This document shows positions 1 to 11,691 of a stretch of DNA of 64,000 nucleotides, one piece after another. The stretch comes from Alnus glutinosa (Eukaryota > Streptophyta > Magnoliopsida > Fagales > Betulaceae). Numbering within the stretch: position 1 is the first letter of the stretch; every line of letters begins with the position of its first letter. The translations under genes and the position numbers were made by a program. Under the pieces are notes generated by a model. That model was not told the origin of the DNA. It made no database searches and saw only the letters and a program-made list of their open reading frames with translations. The DNA lies in contig NC_084890.1 in the NCBI RefSeq assembly GCF_958979055.1, positions 868,001-932,000 on the forward strand, read 5' to 3'.

Positions 1-574
1 AATTCAGAATTAGTTCTATTTGTTAATGCTTTTTAGAATGTACTTTTTTGTTTTCTGTTTGAAAAAATGTGACGTAAAAATAAAGTTAGTTTCGAGTGTT
101 CTTTATTTTTGGTTGTTTGTTAACGTTTTTGTTTTGAAATAATGAAAGAAAAAGAAAGAGTGTTATCAAAATAAAGCATATTGCATGCCTTGATAATAAG
201 TTAGTAGTTATTAATTAAGAATGATAATTCATTAATTTGTGGGATGGTTGGTTGGACGTCGACATTCAAGAGAAGGAAATAAAAGTTTGAAATTTTTGGC
301 AAGTTCGATCTTCCGAAACTGGAAAGAATGATAAAAAGAAATTAATTTACATTATTAATTTAAAACGACTAACACTAATCATACTTCGACACAATATGCA
401 AAGGGATTGAGATCCAGTGATGCATTGAACTCTAACTCTTATTATACACCCCTAGGATATATAGATGTTAGGATGACGGAATTACTACTCTCTTGACTAT
501 AGGGGTGGTTCGGTCCCCTCTCTCCAAACTCGCAATTAGGACAACGTAGCGCCACCCTAAACTAGCTATTAGCC
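1..574 (+). repeat. Duplicated P450 3'-flank (block Y, copy 1)
   Basis: No gene is visible. The sequence matches, with small indels, the stretch starting near 17271, which lies downstream of the intact P450 at 14894-16896, and partly 61380-61130 on the minus strand. This implies that another P450 of the same type ends just left of the window. The segment is AT-rich; its last third (from about 390) is shared by all three copies. Confidence 0.75.
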
Positions 575-938
575 CTAATTATTAAAGACTAATTCTATGA
601 TGGCTAGGATTTTTCTTTTTCAGGTTTTTCTACTTATATTAGGACCTTTTACTTTTTTGGGTTTTCCTATTAACTTTTGCACTTCTATATTCTTGGATTT
701 TCCTAAAAATATTAGAATTTGTTTTATATGCTCTTTACGATTTTCTAGTATCCTTAGGATTAGAATCCATAACCTATAAAGAGGCATGTATAAATTTAAT
801 TTATTGAATCTTTATTTTATAAATGAGATAAAAACAAGAGTTTCTTTTATTGTCAAGGATTTGAGAAAAAGAGTTTGACACTCACCGTATAACATGAGTT
901 CATCGAAGTCCAAACCCATAATTATTGCGGAAAAGAAT
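575..938 (+). pseudogene. Relic of P450 intron (left part)
   Basis: From about 590 the sequence matches the intron found in the intact P450 genes, including the ATGATGGCTAGGA segment seen near 15953 and 35062. It is joined directly to a 3'-flank sequence, so exon 1 is missing. The same junction occurs near 17880 and, inverted, near 61130, so the deletion predates the copying of this block. The 60-residue open frame here is intronic and not a gene. Confidence 0.7.
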
Positions 939-1567
939 TGTTGAGATAGTTTATAGCATGGTGACGTGTCAGATGATGATTTGCCTGAAGATTCGCCTTG
1001 TTCTTTATTGTTAGGAAAAATATTAGTTTATCAAAGCCCATCAAAATCATTTGGGCCCAACCGGTTCAACCGACCCGACCACCCGACTCGGGTAGTCGAC
1101 CCGGATACCTTGTAACACCTGAGTCCGCGAACATCTCGGGATTACCCGAGATTTAAGGGACACCACGCACGATACATAACTAGATCATGCGCCCGAAGTT
1201 TCTCCAACAAGAAGTCACCCATAAAGGATCGTGCGCCCGAGATAGGCGGTCATGGAACCCGAAAATGTCCGTGCGCCCGAGGCCATGTCTTCCTCAACTA
1301 CCGATTCCCGCACAAATCGGGAACAATCCTAACTGCTACTCAATCTCTATAAATACCAAAGTCTCTTATGATATTAAGAGACATTTTATGCTTCTAAAAA
1401 TTACTCTACTCATTCAAACTATCATCTGACTTAGGCATCGGAGGGGGATCGTCGGCACCCCCCTGACGCAGTGTTTATTTATATTATTTTGCAGATTATA
1501 AAGAACAAGGCGAATTTTCAGGCGAATCATCATCCGACACGTCACCATGCTGGAAACTGTCTCAACA
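939..1567 (+). mobile_element. Solo LTR with inverted terminal repeats
   Basis: This 629-bp element starts TGTTGAGA, ends TCTCAACA, and is flanked by a perfect 5-bp target duplication, AGAAT (934-938 and 1568-1572). It has a TATA-like CTATAAATACC near 1347 and a GC-richer centre. The paralogous site near 19287 lacks it, which defines an empty site. Its 3' part resembles that of the LTR at 2026-2553, so the two are related. Unusually, its first and last 70 bp are inverted copies of each other with about six mismatches. No coding sequence is credible. Confidence 0.85.
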
Positions 1568-1624
1568 AGAATTAACCTTATATATATATATTAACATTAT
1601 TCTAAAATTTTCAATTTTTTTCAG

Positions 1625-2801
1625 AACATATTTGTTGCTGGAAGTGATACTTCATCAACCATATTAGAGGTGAGCTATGTCATAAATGATGAGAATCCCT
1701 AGAGTGCTCTAGAAGGTAAAAGCTGAGATTAGATAAGCCTTCAAAAGAAAAAAAGAAAAAAAAAACAATTAATGAGTTAAACCTTCATAATCTAAGTTAC
1801 TTGAAGTAAGTGATCAAAGAAACTCTAAGGTTATACCCTCATGCTCCTTTGATACTTTTAAGAGAATGTAGAGAGTCATGCGAAATTGATGGATATGAGA
1901 TACCTATCAAAACCAATGTTATCATAAATGCATGGGCCATTGGAAGAGATCCTTCGTATTAGCATGATGTCGAGAGTTTTATATCAGACAGGTTTGATTC
2001 TAGTTCAATTGATTTTTATGAGGCTTGTTGGGAAAATTATCATTCATCTCGTTTAAATAGGCCCATCTTTGAATTTTGGGCCCAGCGAGCCCAATCAACC
2101 GGGAAGATCGCTCGATCACATCGTCATATCCGAGAGTCGCGGATATCACGGAACCAGCCGAATTACTTAGGATATGAATCCTAGATTCTTCACACTACCT
2201 AGTGCAACCGAGATCGCATTAATGGGTTACGAATCTTAGAAGATCCGTACACCCGAGATCGCCTCATCCTCAACTGCAAAGCTCGAAGAAACCGGAATCC
2301 CCGGAGCATTCTAACCGCATCAGAACATCTATAAATACAAGATAACACCAGGTATCAAAGAATGGACATACATTCCTGTCTATCTGAAATTATACTAAAT
2401 ATTCATTGGAATTGCCTACTGACTTAAACATCGGAGTGGGATTGTCGGCATTCCCCAACGCAGTTATTTATTACTTCACAGATCACAAAGAGAAGGCGAG
2501 TAACCAGACGAATCACGGAGTAACACGTCACCCACCGGAAAACTGCATCAACAAGACTTGCTTTGAATACATTCCTTTTGGGGGTAGGAAGAAGGATATG
2601 CCAGGAGTATTATTTGGGGTAGCCAATATTGAACTTCCTCTTGTTCACAATTACTATACTAATTAATTTGATTGGCAACTCCGGGGCAAGATGAAATCAG
2701 AGGATCTAGACTTGATTGAAGCGAATATTGGTGGTGGTGTTAGAAGGAAAAACAACTTGCATTTGATTCCTACTTCTTTTAGTCCTTCACATGCCCTTTG
2801 A
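1625..2801 (+). pseudogene. P450 exon-2 relic, interrupted by a solo LTR
   Basis: This matches exon 2 of the CYP71-type genes from the I-helix oxygen-binding region (GSDTSS) through the ETLR helix-K region to the C-terminal IPTSFSPS segment and a TGA at 2799-2801. The exon is broken by a frameshift after the GSDTSST segment, by a TAG in place of Trp in the segment matching DPAYWHD, and by a 528-bp solo LTR at 2026-2553. The heme-loop region is also damaged. Exon 1 is absent. It is a clear pseudogene sharing its LTR insertion with the copy at 19445-20614. Confidence 0.92.
2026..2553 (+). mobile_element. Solo LTR inside P450 exon-2 relic (copy 1)
   Basis: The 528-bp element starts TGTTGGGA, ends ATCAACA, and is flanked by near-identical 5-bp repeats, AGGCT (2021-2025) and AGACT (2554-2558). 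It contains a TATA-like CTATAAATACAAG. An element of the same length lies at 19840-20367 in the paralogous exon, so the insertion happened before the block was duplicated. Confidence 0.87.
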
Positions 2802-2909
2802 GGGATTATCATTAATTATGTACGGTAGGTTTGAACCTAAAAACTTGGAAATATGGTCCAGGAAATTAGTATTGTCTGGATAATTAATTATAAACTGGTA
2901 GTTATTAAG

Positions 2910-3105
2910 AATGATAAATTAGTAGTAGCTCCAAGATCCAAAATATATTTGGATTGGTGGAGGATGTAACCTTGTGTGATTACTAAAAGTGCTTGTGAAG
3001 ACCGAATGAGATAAAAATGTGTTCCCGTAACCAAGATGTCATCAACATAAATTAAAATGAAGTAGTGTTAATTGAGAGCCACGATGAAGAACAATTTGAA
3101 CAAAA
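2910..3105 (-). pseudogene. Copia reverse-transcriptase fragment
   Basis: On the minus strand a short stretch reads as part of a Ty1/copia reverse transcriptase around the YVDDI catalytic motif (complement of ATGTCATCAACATA near 3031-3045). Compared with the copy at 20700-20940 it has lost the central segment. It is non-functional and lies in the duplicated flank of the P450 relic. Confidence 0.6.
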
Positions 3106-3164
3106 TAGGGATGCATCACACTAGCGTACGTAGTCCATATATATGATATTATATATGCAAATTA

Positions 3165-3226
3165 AGAGAAAGGGCATGAAAAACTGCCCATATATATATA
3201 CCAAGAAATTAAAACAAAATAATTAA
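3165..3226 (+). pseudogene. Relic P450 promoter segment
   Basis: This short stretch (GGCATGAAAAACTGCCCA followed by ACCAAGAA) matches the sequence about 200 bp upstream of the intact P450s (14680-14720 and 33793-33835). Here it leads directly into the exon-1-derived tandem repeat at 3227, so it is what is left of a P450 5' region. Confidence 0.6.
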
Positions 3227-3421
3227 GGGGCATGGAAGACTGGAAGTTGGCCTCTTATAGGAAACTTGCACAAAATAAGGGGCATGGAAGACTGGAACAT
3301 GGCCTATTATAGGAAACTTGCACAAAATAAGGGGCATGGAAGTCTTATAAGAAACTTGCACAAAATAAGGGCATGCATGGAAGACTGGAACTTGGCCTAT
3401 CATAGGAAACTTGCACAACTT
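3227..3421 (+). repeat. Tandem repeat derived from P450 exon 1
   Basis: There are four tandem units: 3227-3278 and 3279-3330 (52 bp each), 3331-3368 (14-bp internal loss), and 3369-3421. Each unit contains CATGGAAG and TATAGGAAACTTGCACAA, which in the intact genes encode the PGPWK to IGNLHN stretch of exon 1. The last unit continues into CACAACTTG as in the gene. The repeat therefore appears to be a P450 exon segment amplified in tandem, with drift. Short open frames on either strand are by-products. Confidence 0.78.
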
Positions 3422-4290
3422 GAGAATTACATATTAAAGTTCCCCAATATCATGGAATAAATTATGAATAATCATATTAAGGTCATGTCATATTTCTCAT
3501 TTAGAAGAATTCTATAAATTTCTTTTTTTACAAAAAAAAATACAGGAGTATTTTAAAAATTTGGACAATATTTAAATCCTAACAGAGTATCCTTAAGTGA
3601 GAGATTTGAAAACGTAGATATCTCAATTTAAGACGTTTGTTAGTTCAATACCTCTACCTTAAAACGGCGTATAATCCAATTAATATTCATTTGTGAAGTT
3701 ACCTATTCATTTATTTTACACGCTAGCTACAACCGCAAAATCACTCCAATCTCCTGTTTGGCAGTTCATCTCCACACCGCGTGAAACTAGTCAAGCCTAA
3801 AGTAAAAAGTTTAATCGTGCTAAAATGTTGCTGCCTTACAAAATCAGTGGTTTATATAGGCATTTCTATTTATAAAGTAAATAGTTAGAAGAAATTAACA
3901 AAGGTACAAGTTGTATGTATTTGAGACAAAACTCTGAATAAGTAGAAGCCGTGCACGATTTCTAAACAAACATTAGAGCTTGATGGTCCATTTGAGTGAT
4001 AAATTTTTTTGAATCAAAATATTATTTTAATTTATTATGCAAATTACAAGATTTAACTTTATAAGATAAAATTTAAAAAAATATAATTTATTTAAAATAA
4101 AATAAAATATTATTCTACATTTTATTCAAACCATACACACCATGGTCAAAGAATCACATCGTCATCTTGGCTTATATCTTGATCTTATCAGTTAGGCGAA
4201 TGGGCTGATGTGGATTGCACAATATTAAGCGGGCAATAATTGTGTTAGTCCAATATATGTACTAAACATCTTTGGACGAAAAATCAATGT
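3422..4290. other. Intergenic, no gene seen
   Basis: This is AT-rich spacer. The portion from about 3455 to 3600 resembles the spacer near 9466-9600 and 28930-29060. I see no coding region or defined element. Confidence 0.6.
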
Positions 4291-4335
4291 TTTCCAACTG
4301 GCTGACGGGTCCAACTGCAAGCTGATATATAGCAC

Positions 4336-4341
4336 TATAAT
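4336..4341 (+). promoter_or_regulatory. Degraded TATA box of P450 pseudogene
   Basis: TATAAT lies 59 bp upstream of the ATG at 4400. It is at the same place as the TATAAA boxes of the intact genes, whose surrounding bases are CACTATAAATTTG. Confidence 0.5.
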
Positions 4342-4399
4342 TTTGCAACTTTAGCGAAAGAAATTTGTGTAACAATCACTTGTCTCTCTCCTTTCTGTG

Positions 4400-7274
4400 A
4401 TGGTGCTCCAGTATTCCTGGGCTCTTACCATTTTTCTTCTTTTCCTCTCTTTGGTCTAGCTGTTGAAGGTATGTAAAAGATTCAAAGTTCAAAAATTGCC
4501 CCCGGGGCCATGGAAGTTTCCTCTTATAGGAAACTTGCACAACTTGGTAGGTTCATCACTACCACACCATGCTCTCAGAGAACTAGCCAGGAAGTATGGA
4601 CCCCTCATGCACCTACACTGGGTGAAGTTTCTGCAGTTGTGGTATCATCCCGTAAGATGGCCGAAGAGTTCATGAAGACACATGGTCTTGCCTTTGCGCA
4701 GAGGCCACTACTTCTTGCCACTAGAATTATGTTCTACGATGGCTCCGATATTGCCTTTTCTCCATATTGTGATTACTGGAGACAAATGAGAAAAGTCTGC
4801 GTGTTAGAACTCCTAAGTGCCAAGAGGGTCCAGTCTTTCTCTTCTCTTCGAGAAGAAGAGGTTGATAATCTCATTGAGTCCATCCACTCATCTTCAGGAT
4901 CACCAATCAATTTTAGTGAACTTATTTTCAATTTGACCAGTACCATTGTATCTAGAGCAGCATTCGGCAGCAAATGCAAAGACCAAAATGAATTTCGATC
5001 GTTAGTCAATGAAATAATATCTTTGTCAGGAGGCTTTGAGTTGCCGGATTTGTTCCCTTCACAAAAAATTGTTCATGTGATTAGTGGGATGAAAGCTAAG
5101 CTAGAGAAGATTCATAGGAAGATTGACAAGATCCTGGAGAACATCATCCATGAGCACAGGGAGAACAAGATGAGTGCATCAGCAGAGCAGGAAGATTTTG
5201 TTGACGTCCTTTTAGGCCTTCAGCAAAGTGGTAAACTTGAGTTCCCAATCACAACCAACAACATCAAGGCCATCATTCTGGTTAGTATTTATGCTATAAT
5301 CCTAATGATTGACTTGGGGTCTTATGGGAACAATCTCTTCTGTTGTCCTTATCATTTTTTTATTTTTTATTTTTATTTTAAAACGTTAGAACTCTTTCTA
5401 TTGTTCTTCTGATGTTCATATGAAATGACATAAATATAATAAAAAAAATAAAGACATAGATATAATTTTTTTATTACATTAATGTCCTTCCAAATAAACA
5501 TTATAAAAACACTAAAAAGAGCTATAATATTTTATTTTATTTTCAATTCAAAAGAATCAATAAATGTTTCTTAGTATAAATAAATCACTGTTGTCCCAAA
5601 AGTGGAGTCCAGCTCCATGCATTAACTGAAGTAGGAAAAGTTTACGATGTCTATGATTTTTTTTTTCTTTTCCTGTTTTCTTTTTCAGGTTTTTCTAATA
5701 ATATTAATTAGCTATAGGACTTTTATTTTTTGGGTTTTCTCAAATATTAACTTTAATTAGTACTTATATTCTTAGATTTTCCTGGAAAGTTTATTTTATG
5801 TGCTTTTAAGTATTTTCAAATAACCTTAGGGTTAAGATGCATAACCTATAAAGAGGTTTGTATTGAATCTTATTTTATCATTGAGATCATTGAGTTTATT
5901 ATTGATTTGTTTTATAAAATAAAGGGAGAACTTCACTTATAATTCCTAATCTTTAATCACTTTTACAATTAAATATTCTAACTTTAAAAAGTGTAAATTT
6001 AGAGTATTCATCTTTCATTTTTTTTTAAAAAAATTTCAATATTCCATTAGAATTTTCCGTTTAAAAATCCTGCTAAAATTCTCAAAATACCCTTGTTTTT
6101 TTTTTTTTAAAAAAAAAAAATTATAAAATTTTCAAAGAGTTAGGCATGGATATTTTTGCAAATTCTGTTAAATTCTGACCAACATCTAAATCCTTGCAAA
6201 AAAACATTTTTTTTCCTTAAAAAAAATGAGGGACATTTTGAGAAATTTGACCGGATTTAAAGGAAAATTCGAACAGAGGGTTAAAATTAAAATAAAAAAT
6301 AAAAAAATAAAAAAGGATTCCTTAAATTGACTCTTTTTAAAGTTTGAATACTTAATTTCAAAAGTGATGAAAGATCGATCAATAATTATAAGTGAAGTTT
6401 TCCCTAAAATAAAAGTTTCTTTTATTCTTTCTTTCTTTTGTTGTCAAGAATATTTGAGAGAGAGGAGTGTTAACACTGTGAAATATGTACTTTAAATGGC
6501 AGATTTAACTAGTATGAGTTAAAGTCTGAACCCAAAATCACCTTTGATATCATGTTAAGTTTTCAGTTGTTTCAAAACATTAAGCTTATATATAAAATTT
6601 ATGAATATAATTATTTAACCATTATTCTAAAATTTTCAACTTTTTCTAGGATATATTTTCTGCTGGAAGTGATACTTCATCTGTCACAACAGAGTGGGCT
6701 ATGTCAGAAATGATGAAAAACCCTAGAGTGCTGGAGAAGGGACAAGCAGAGGTAAGAGAAGCCTTAAAAGGGAAGAAAAAAAATCCATGAGAAAGACCTT
6801 CGGAATCTAAGTTACATAAAGTCAGTTATCAACGAAACTCTAAGGTTTCACCCTCCTGCTCCTTTGTTACTCCCAAGAGAATGTAGAGAGCCATGCGAAA
6901 TTAATGGATATGAGATACCCGTCAAAACCAAAGTCGTCATAAATGCATGGGCCATTGGAAGAGATCCTGCATATTGGCACGATGCAGAAAGTTTTATACC
7001 AGAGAGCTTTGCTAGTAATTCAATTGATTTTAAATGGACTTACTTTGAATATATTCCTTTTGGGGCAGGAAGGAGGATGTGCCCAGGAGTATCATTTGGT
7101 TTAGCCAATATTGAACTTGCTCTTGCTCAACTATTATATCAATTTGATTGGGAACTCCCGGGCAAGATGAAACCAAATGATCTGGACATGATTGAAGCCT
7201 TTGGTGCAGTTGTCAAAAGGAAAAACAACTTGCATTTGATTCCTACTTCTTTTAGTCCTTCACTTTCCCTTTGA
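4400..7274 (+). pseudogene. CYP71-type P450 pseudogene, two exons
   Basis: Exon 1 is 4400-5280, the intron is 5281-6649 (GT-AG, 1369 bp), and exon 2 is 6650-7274. The architecture and motifs are those of the intact neighbours: membrane anchor, PPGPWK hinge, helix-C WRQMRK, GSDTSS at the start of exon 2, and [10 protein letters not shown] heme loop. Three lesions kill it. These are a TAG at 4457-4459 in the anchor where the others have Trp, a 1-bp loss near 4618, and a 1-bp gain in an A-run near 6779. The PERF motif reads PESF. It is closest to the minus-strand copy at 58545-60791, which shares the long intron and its MITE. In life it would have been an ER-anchored heme monooxygenase. Confidence 0.93.
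5385..5529. mobile_element. Foldback MITE in P450 intron
   Basis: About 145 bp whose two ends are imperfect inverted repeats built around AGAACTCTTTCTA, GACATAAATATAATAAAA and their complements. It belongs to the same family as 36122-36296 and as the insertion in the paralogous intron at 60298-60442. Boundaries are approximate and no target duplication was resolved. Confidence 0.55.
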
Positions 7275-8060
7275 GTCATTATCATTGCGGTAGCTTTGAA
7301 CCTAAAACCGATGCTCTAAGAAATTAGTATTGTCTTCTTTATAATAAGTTAATTAGTAGTAATTAAGAATGATAATTTGTGGGATGGTTGGTTGGACGTT
7401 CAGGAGAATTAAGTATAGATTCTCCCTTCACTCTTTGATTCTATGTACTTAACAATAAGTCTACACTAGCCGTTCAAAATATATCTTTGTATCGATTTAT
7501 TCAACCGTCTACTATGTGGAAATGTGAGGCAAAAAAGAAGCCCATAACTATTGTTTAACTTGTTAAACAGTTTTGCTAATACCAGACATCTAAATAACTT
7601 GGAGCTGAACATTAATTTGTTAAAAAGACTACTTGATGCTTATCTCAATCGTAATAAATCATCATCAGATGATAGCTAGGTGTGGACTAATTTGTTATGT
7701 TTTTAATCCTCGGTACCGTGCGAACTTTGTCGGGAAGGGATTAATATTTTAGATAGACCATATGAGATAAACTATAACATATACGTATACAAATGTTCTT
7801 TTAGCATGATTTTCCATGCATTAAACTATAAGTATTGTCATCGGAATTATGCCTCCGTAAATATTTTCAAAACAAATCATAACCTTTTAATGAGAGTATA
7901 GTAACGGGGCCGATACTTGCTATTTTTTGCAAAATATATACTTATGTCTATGATTCCGCAAATAAAAGTTGATACTCAAGGCTTATTTCATAACCATTCT
8001 TGTAATGATTTATTTACTAAGTCATAGATCTACTTAGTGGTCTCTTCTGTCTTGAATTAA
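7275..8060 (+). repeat. P450 3'-flank (block W, copy 1)
   Basis: This non-coding AT-rich sequence is repeated at 23813-24600 (direct) and at about 58540-57780 (inverted), each time beside a P450 exon 2 of the same subtype. I see no gene. Confidence 0.75.
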
Positions 8061-8082
8061 AAAAAAAAATTCAAAAATAAAC

Positions 8083-8231
8083 GTTGAAAACGCGGGTGGG
8101 TCGACATTTCAGTCTCACTGTCCAATTTTTCCCCCCATTTTCCCAAATCTCACCCTCTCTGGCCATCGTCCCCTCCCCCAACGACCGGCCGGCGCCCTCT
8201 GACCTGCATCGTCCCTCGGCCGGCTCCCAGC

Positions 8232-8285
<54 letters not shown>

Positions 8286-8387
8286 AACGACGGACCGGCA
8301 CTCACCGACCACTCAATGACCGGCACCCACCGACCGCCCAACGACCGACGCCCTCTGACACACACCGTCCTTCAGCCAGCTCGCTGT

Positions 8388-8486
<99 letters not shown>

Positions 8487-8580
8487 AACAAGCCAGCACC
8501 CACCGATCGACCGTCGGCTTAACGACCGACTGACCCTTGCCTAGCTCTCTCGAACCCAGCAGACCCGAGCGCCATCGACT
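8083..8580. repeat. GC-rich insert with two (CT)n tracts
   Basis: A C-rich segment very unlike its surroundings holds (CT)n tracts at about 8236-8282 and 8392-8482. The sequence before each tract is related (GACGCCCTCTGAC, then CATCGTCC or CACCGTCC, then AGCTCG), so a unit of about 170 bp was duplicated. Open frames on both strands are pure Ser-Leu or Arg-Glu runs from the microsatellite and are not genes. It may be a promoter or 5'UTR fragment from elsewhere. Confidence 0.6.
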
Positions 8581-9839
8581 AATATGATGCTAATTAATTT
8601 AAGGGCGTGTCTCATTCGTGGTAATGAAAAGGCATAATTTCATAATTTTTTTTGAAGGGGCATAATTTCATAATTAATTTAAGGGCGTGTCTCATTCGTG
8701 ATAATGAAAAGGCATATATAATTTCATAATTAATTTTTAGTAGGAAAAAAAATTATTCAAGAACCATTTGGAGAAAACCGATCGACTGGTCAATGGGACA
8801 TAGAAGCCATGAACTAACTGTTGGTTATTCCATAATGATATGATTATAATTGTTTGGTATTTTTCATGCTAGAGTCCAAGAAAGAGTATATATCCTTAGA
8901 TGTTATAGTTCAATAAAGAGTTAGATTCCTTTCTTATTAGATTTGTCCTAATCCTAGAAGTCAAGGCCTAATTAATCTATTATGTTAAACCATAATATAT
9001 TGTTTCTCTACTTAAATGTGAGCTATCAATAAGAAAAGTATGAGTTTATTATTTTAGAATATAGTTTACTGTGTTTTGAAAGTCTAGGCTCCTTCGAAGT
9101 AGTCATTGAAGGTCACGGCTCTCTCAAAGTAGTTGATTTATCCTTTCATGTGTTTTGTTATTAGTGAGTTCGCATCAAGTGAAGGGGACGACTTATGGGC
9201 TGGATTAAAGTACTGATATATGAGTAAAGTCGCTAAAAGAGAAATGACTACCATGTGGTCAGCGTCAATAGAGTGAGCCACCGTGAACGTCAACTGTGGA
9301 AGCGTGGTAGTATGTTACAATTGTTATATCCGACATTTGTTAAGTTTAATATTAATCGTGTGTATATAAACTATTGGGCATCTAAGCTTGTATGTTGATT
9401 TCCAAGAGTGAGTTTTATCCAAAATTTGTGTCATTCACTTGGAATCATCTCTTGCCATATTCTTCATTTAGAATAATCATATTAAGGTCTTGCCATATTC
9501 CTCATTTAGAATTACATAGATTATAATAACATGCATTTCTAAAAAATTAATAAAGGTATATTTTAATATTTCTACAAAATATATTTTTAAATCACATTGG
9601 ATTTAAAAATACAAAAAAAAAAAAAAACAATTATTTAAAATATGGCAACCATATTTATGCATGATATGGAATAGTCACACAGAAAATTCCAATAAAAAGA
9701 TTCACATGGAATAATCACACAAAAATCCAATAAAGATTAGTGGGGAAAACAGTCATGCCATTCATATTCAAATGCTTAATATAAATAGAAAAAAAAAATG
9801 CTTAATATAAATAATAGTTGGAATAAAATACCAAAAAGA
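8581..9839. repeat. Spacer of 9-kb duplicated block X, copy 1
   Basis: No gene is present. The stretch is repeated at 28037-29313 (direct) and 45760-44610 (inverted). At 8594-8733 a unit of about 70 bp containing AAGGGCGTGTCTCATTCGTG is tandemly duplicated. The direct copy has both units but the inverted copy has one, so the tandem arose after those lineages split. The remainder resembles decayed retroelement DNA but has no diagnostic motif. Confidence 0.7.
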
Positions 9840-10029
9840 ATGTTGTGGCCCAATGGTTAGTGTGTTGCTCCTGAGCACAAATATAGGGTTCTTCATTTCT
9901 TTTTCGTTTTTTTCTTAAAGCTGGGTGAGGCCCAATCGGTTCATACCTAACAACAGGCCTAGTGAGTAATCAGTCTTCTGAGCTCAATGGGTCCGCTGGA
10001 CTTGGGCTAGCCCAATAAGTTTTTTTTTT
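9840..10029 (+). mobile_element. tRNA-related SINE candidate, copy 1
   Basis: A pol III A-box-like TGGCCCAATGG lies at 9846-9856 and a B-box-like GGGTTCTTC near 9887. The element ends in a T-run and is bracketed by AAAAGA (9834-9839 and 10030-10035). Copies lie at 29314-29534 and, inverted, 44606-44402. It has no coding capacity. The call is tentative because the B box is poor. Confidence 0.45.
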
Positions 10030-10149
10030 AAAAGACCCATATTTTTTTAAGAGTTGGGCTTTTTGGGCCGGGCCTATGCTGGTTGAAAAGCCTTCTCAAA
10101 GCCCATACAAACTGATCTGAAAATCTTTCCTTCTCCTACCACTGCCCTC

Positions 10150-11691
10150 CCCTCTTCAACCTAATACTTGCAAAATCTCAATTTGCATGACTTTCACACA
10201 TTTCATCAAATTCATTTTGTGAAGTTCAAACCTATCGCGCTGCCTAAATGGCCAAGCTACATATGCAACAAAATTGTATCATCATTATCTGATTCTAACA
10301 AAATTGATGCTGCAACTCCATCTGTAATTGCGTTCTCGAATAACTTATACAAATTGCCAATTTTCTTATCTTTCATTACCATTAAAGCACATTTAGCTAT
10401 TTTTATAACTCCATAGCACCTTTAGCCCAAAGAATCCAATGTGCTTAAGGATATCAAATCTTTCTTAAGGTTTGGAATATTTCTAACATTCCTAATTGTC
10501 CTAAATCCTAATAACCCTATCAAACATTCTGAATTTTATGGTATTGGTACCTATTCTAATGGCCTTAAACCTAGTATCATTACCTATCAGAACAGTATTA
10601 GTAGTACATGATTTAAATGTCTCCAACCACTGCCTATGTAGACATATATGATATGAGCAAGTAGAGTCCAAAATCCAAAAATTTATGAAAGAACTTATAC
10701 TTGAAGAAACTATGAAAAGATTTGCGTTAACTTCATTGTCATCGGACTCGTCATTAGCAACATTGACTAAATTTGCAAAAATATTCTGATTTTATTTTAT
10801 TTTTCAATTTTCTGAATCTTGTTTCAGCTCCCTGCAAAATCTTTTGTATTGCCATTTCTTATTACACTAATAGCACTCCACATATTTTTCATCTCAGTAA
10901 GATTCTTCGTCACTTGCTGAATTTGACTTAGACCGAGACTTTCTATCTATGCCATTATTCCCCCTAAACTTATCTTTTCCACACTTTGGCTCAAAGCTAA
11001 GCAGAAGCCCATCAATCCGATCAATTACAAGTTTTCTTCTCGTCTTATGTGACAAGAGAGTTCCACTCACCTTGATCTTCCAACTCCAAATTTTCTTCCC
11101 CATACACACTAAAAAAAATTCATAATATGCGGCATTTTAAAAACGCAACCGATAAGGAAAAATATCGTTAAGTGTATAATAATGTTGACTAGATGATCAT
11201 ACAAAGGGGGGAAGCGATGCTTGCAAAATATCACTTTTTCTTCTCTTCCAATCTTCATTCCAAAGTTTGACAATTGTGTATTCAACATGTTAAACTTGTC
11301 AAGGTACTCAAGAAAAAAATTTATTTTCCTTCATCTGTAAATTAACCATATATCTATTTCTTCACGTACATTTATCTGTCAAATTTTTCACCATATACAG
11401 ACTCTCTAATTTCGGTCAAATTGTCTATGCGCGCCTTCTCTTCACCAATCACATTATGAATAACTTCATTTGATAGAGAATAACTTCATTGTCTATGCTA
11501 GCAACCTTGACATCCATCTCTTTCCACTGATCATTATCGTCTATCTTTGGAGGTTTCTTCGCCTTTCCCAATTAATAATGCCTTTTACATAGACTCCTTA
11601 CTGAATCAACAAATTTTTCATTCTATACTTGGTGCTCGTCATATTTACGGTTGTCGTCAATTTGAATATTGAATATTAGCTTTAATACCAT
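10150..11691 (-). pseudogene. Decayed copia gag-protease remnant, copy 1
   Basis: Read on the minus strand from right to left, there is a tRNA-iMet-type primer site (TGGTATTAAAGC, 11691-11680), then gag-like sequence near 11109-10894 (LLSHKTRRK, ending SKSNSASDEES). A broken CCHC knuckle follows, then a protease-like WILDSTCSYHICLHR near 10690-10640. Stops and frameshifts abound. This is the order of a Ty1/copia gag-protease region. The copy at 30150-31240 and the inverted one at 38630-39320 are parallel remnants. Confidence 0.7.

Noticed and set aside
3227..3421. A CRISPR-like direct repeat array
   Set aside because: Plant nuclear context, no distinct spacers, and the repeat is clearly derived from P450 exon 1.
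8071..8533. Several open frames of 65-149 residues on both strands
   Set aside because: They translate (CT)n/(GA)n microsatellites into Ser-Leu or Arg-Glu runs and overlap each other on both strands.
10168..10416. 82-residue plus-strand frame
   Set aside because: It runs opposite to a decayed copia remnant, and its copy at 30240 is not kept open.
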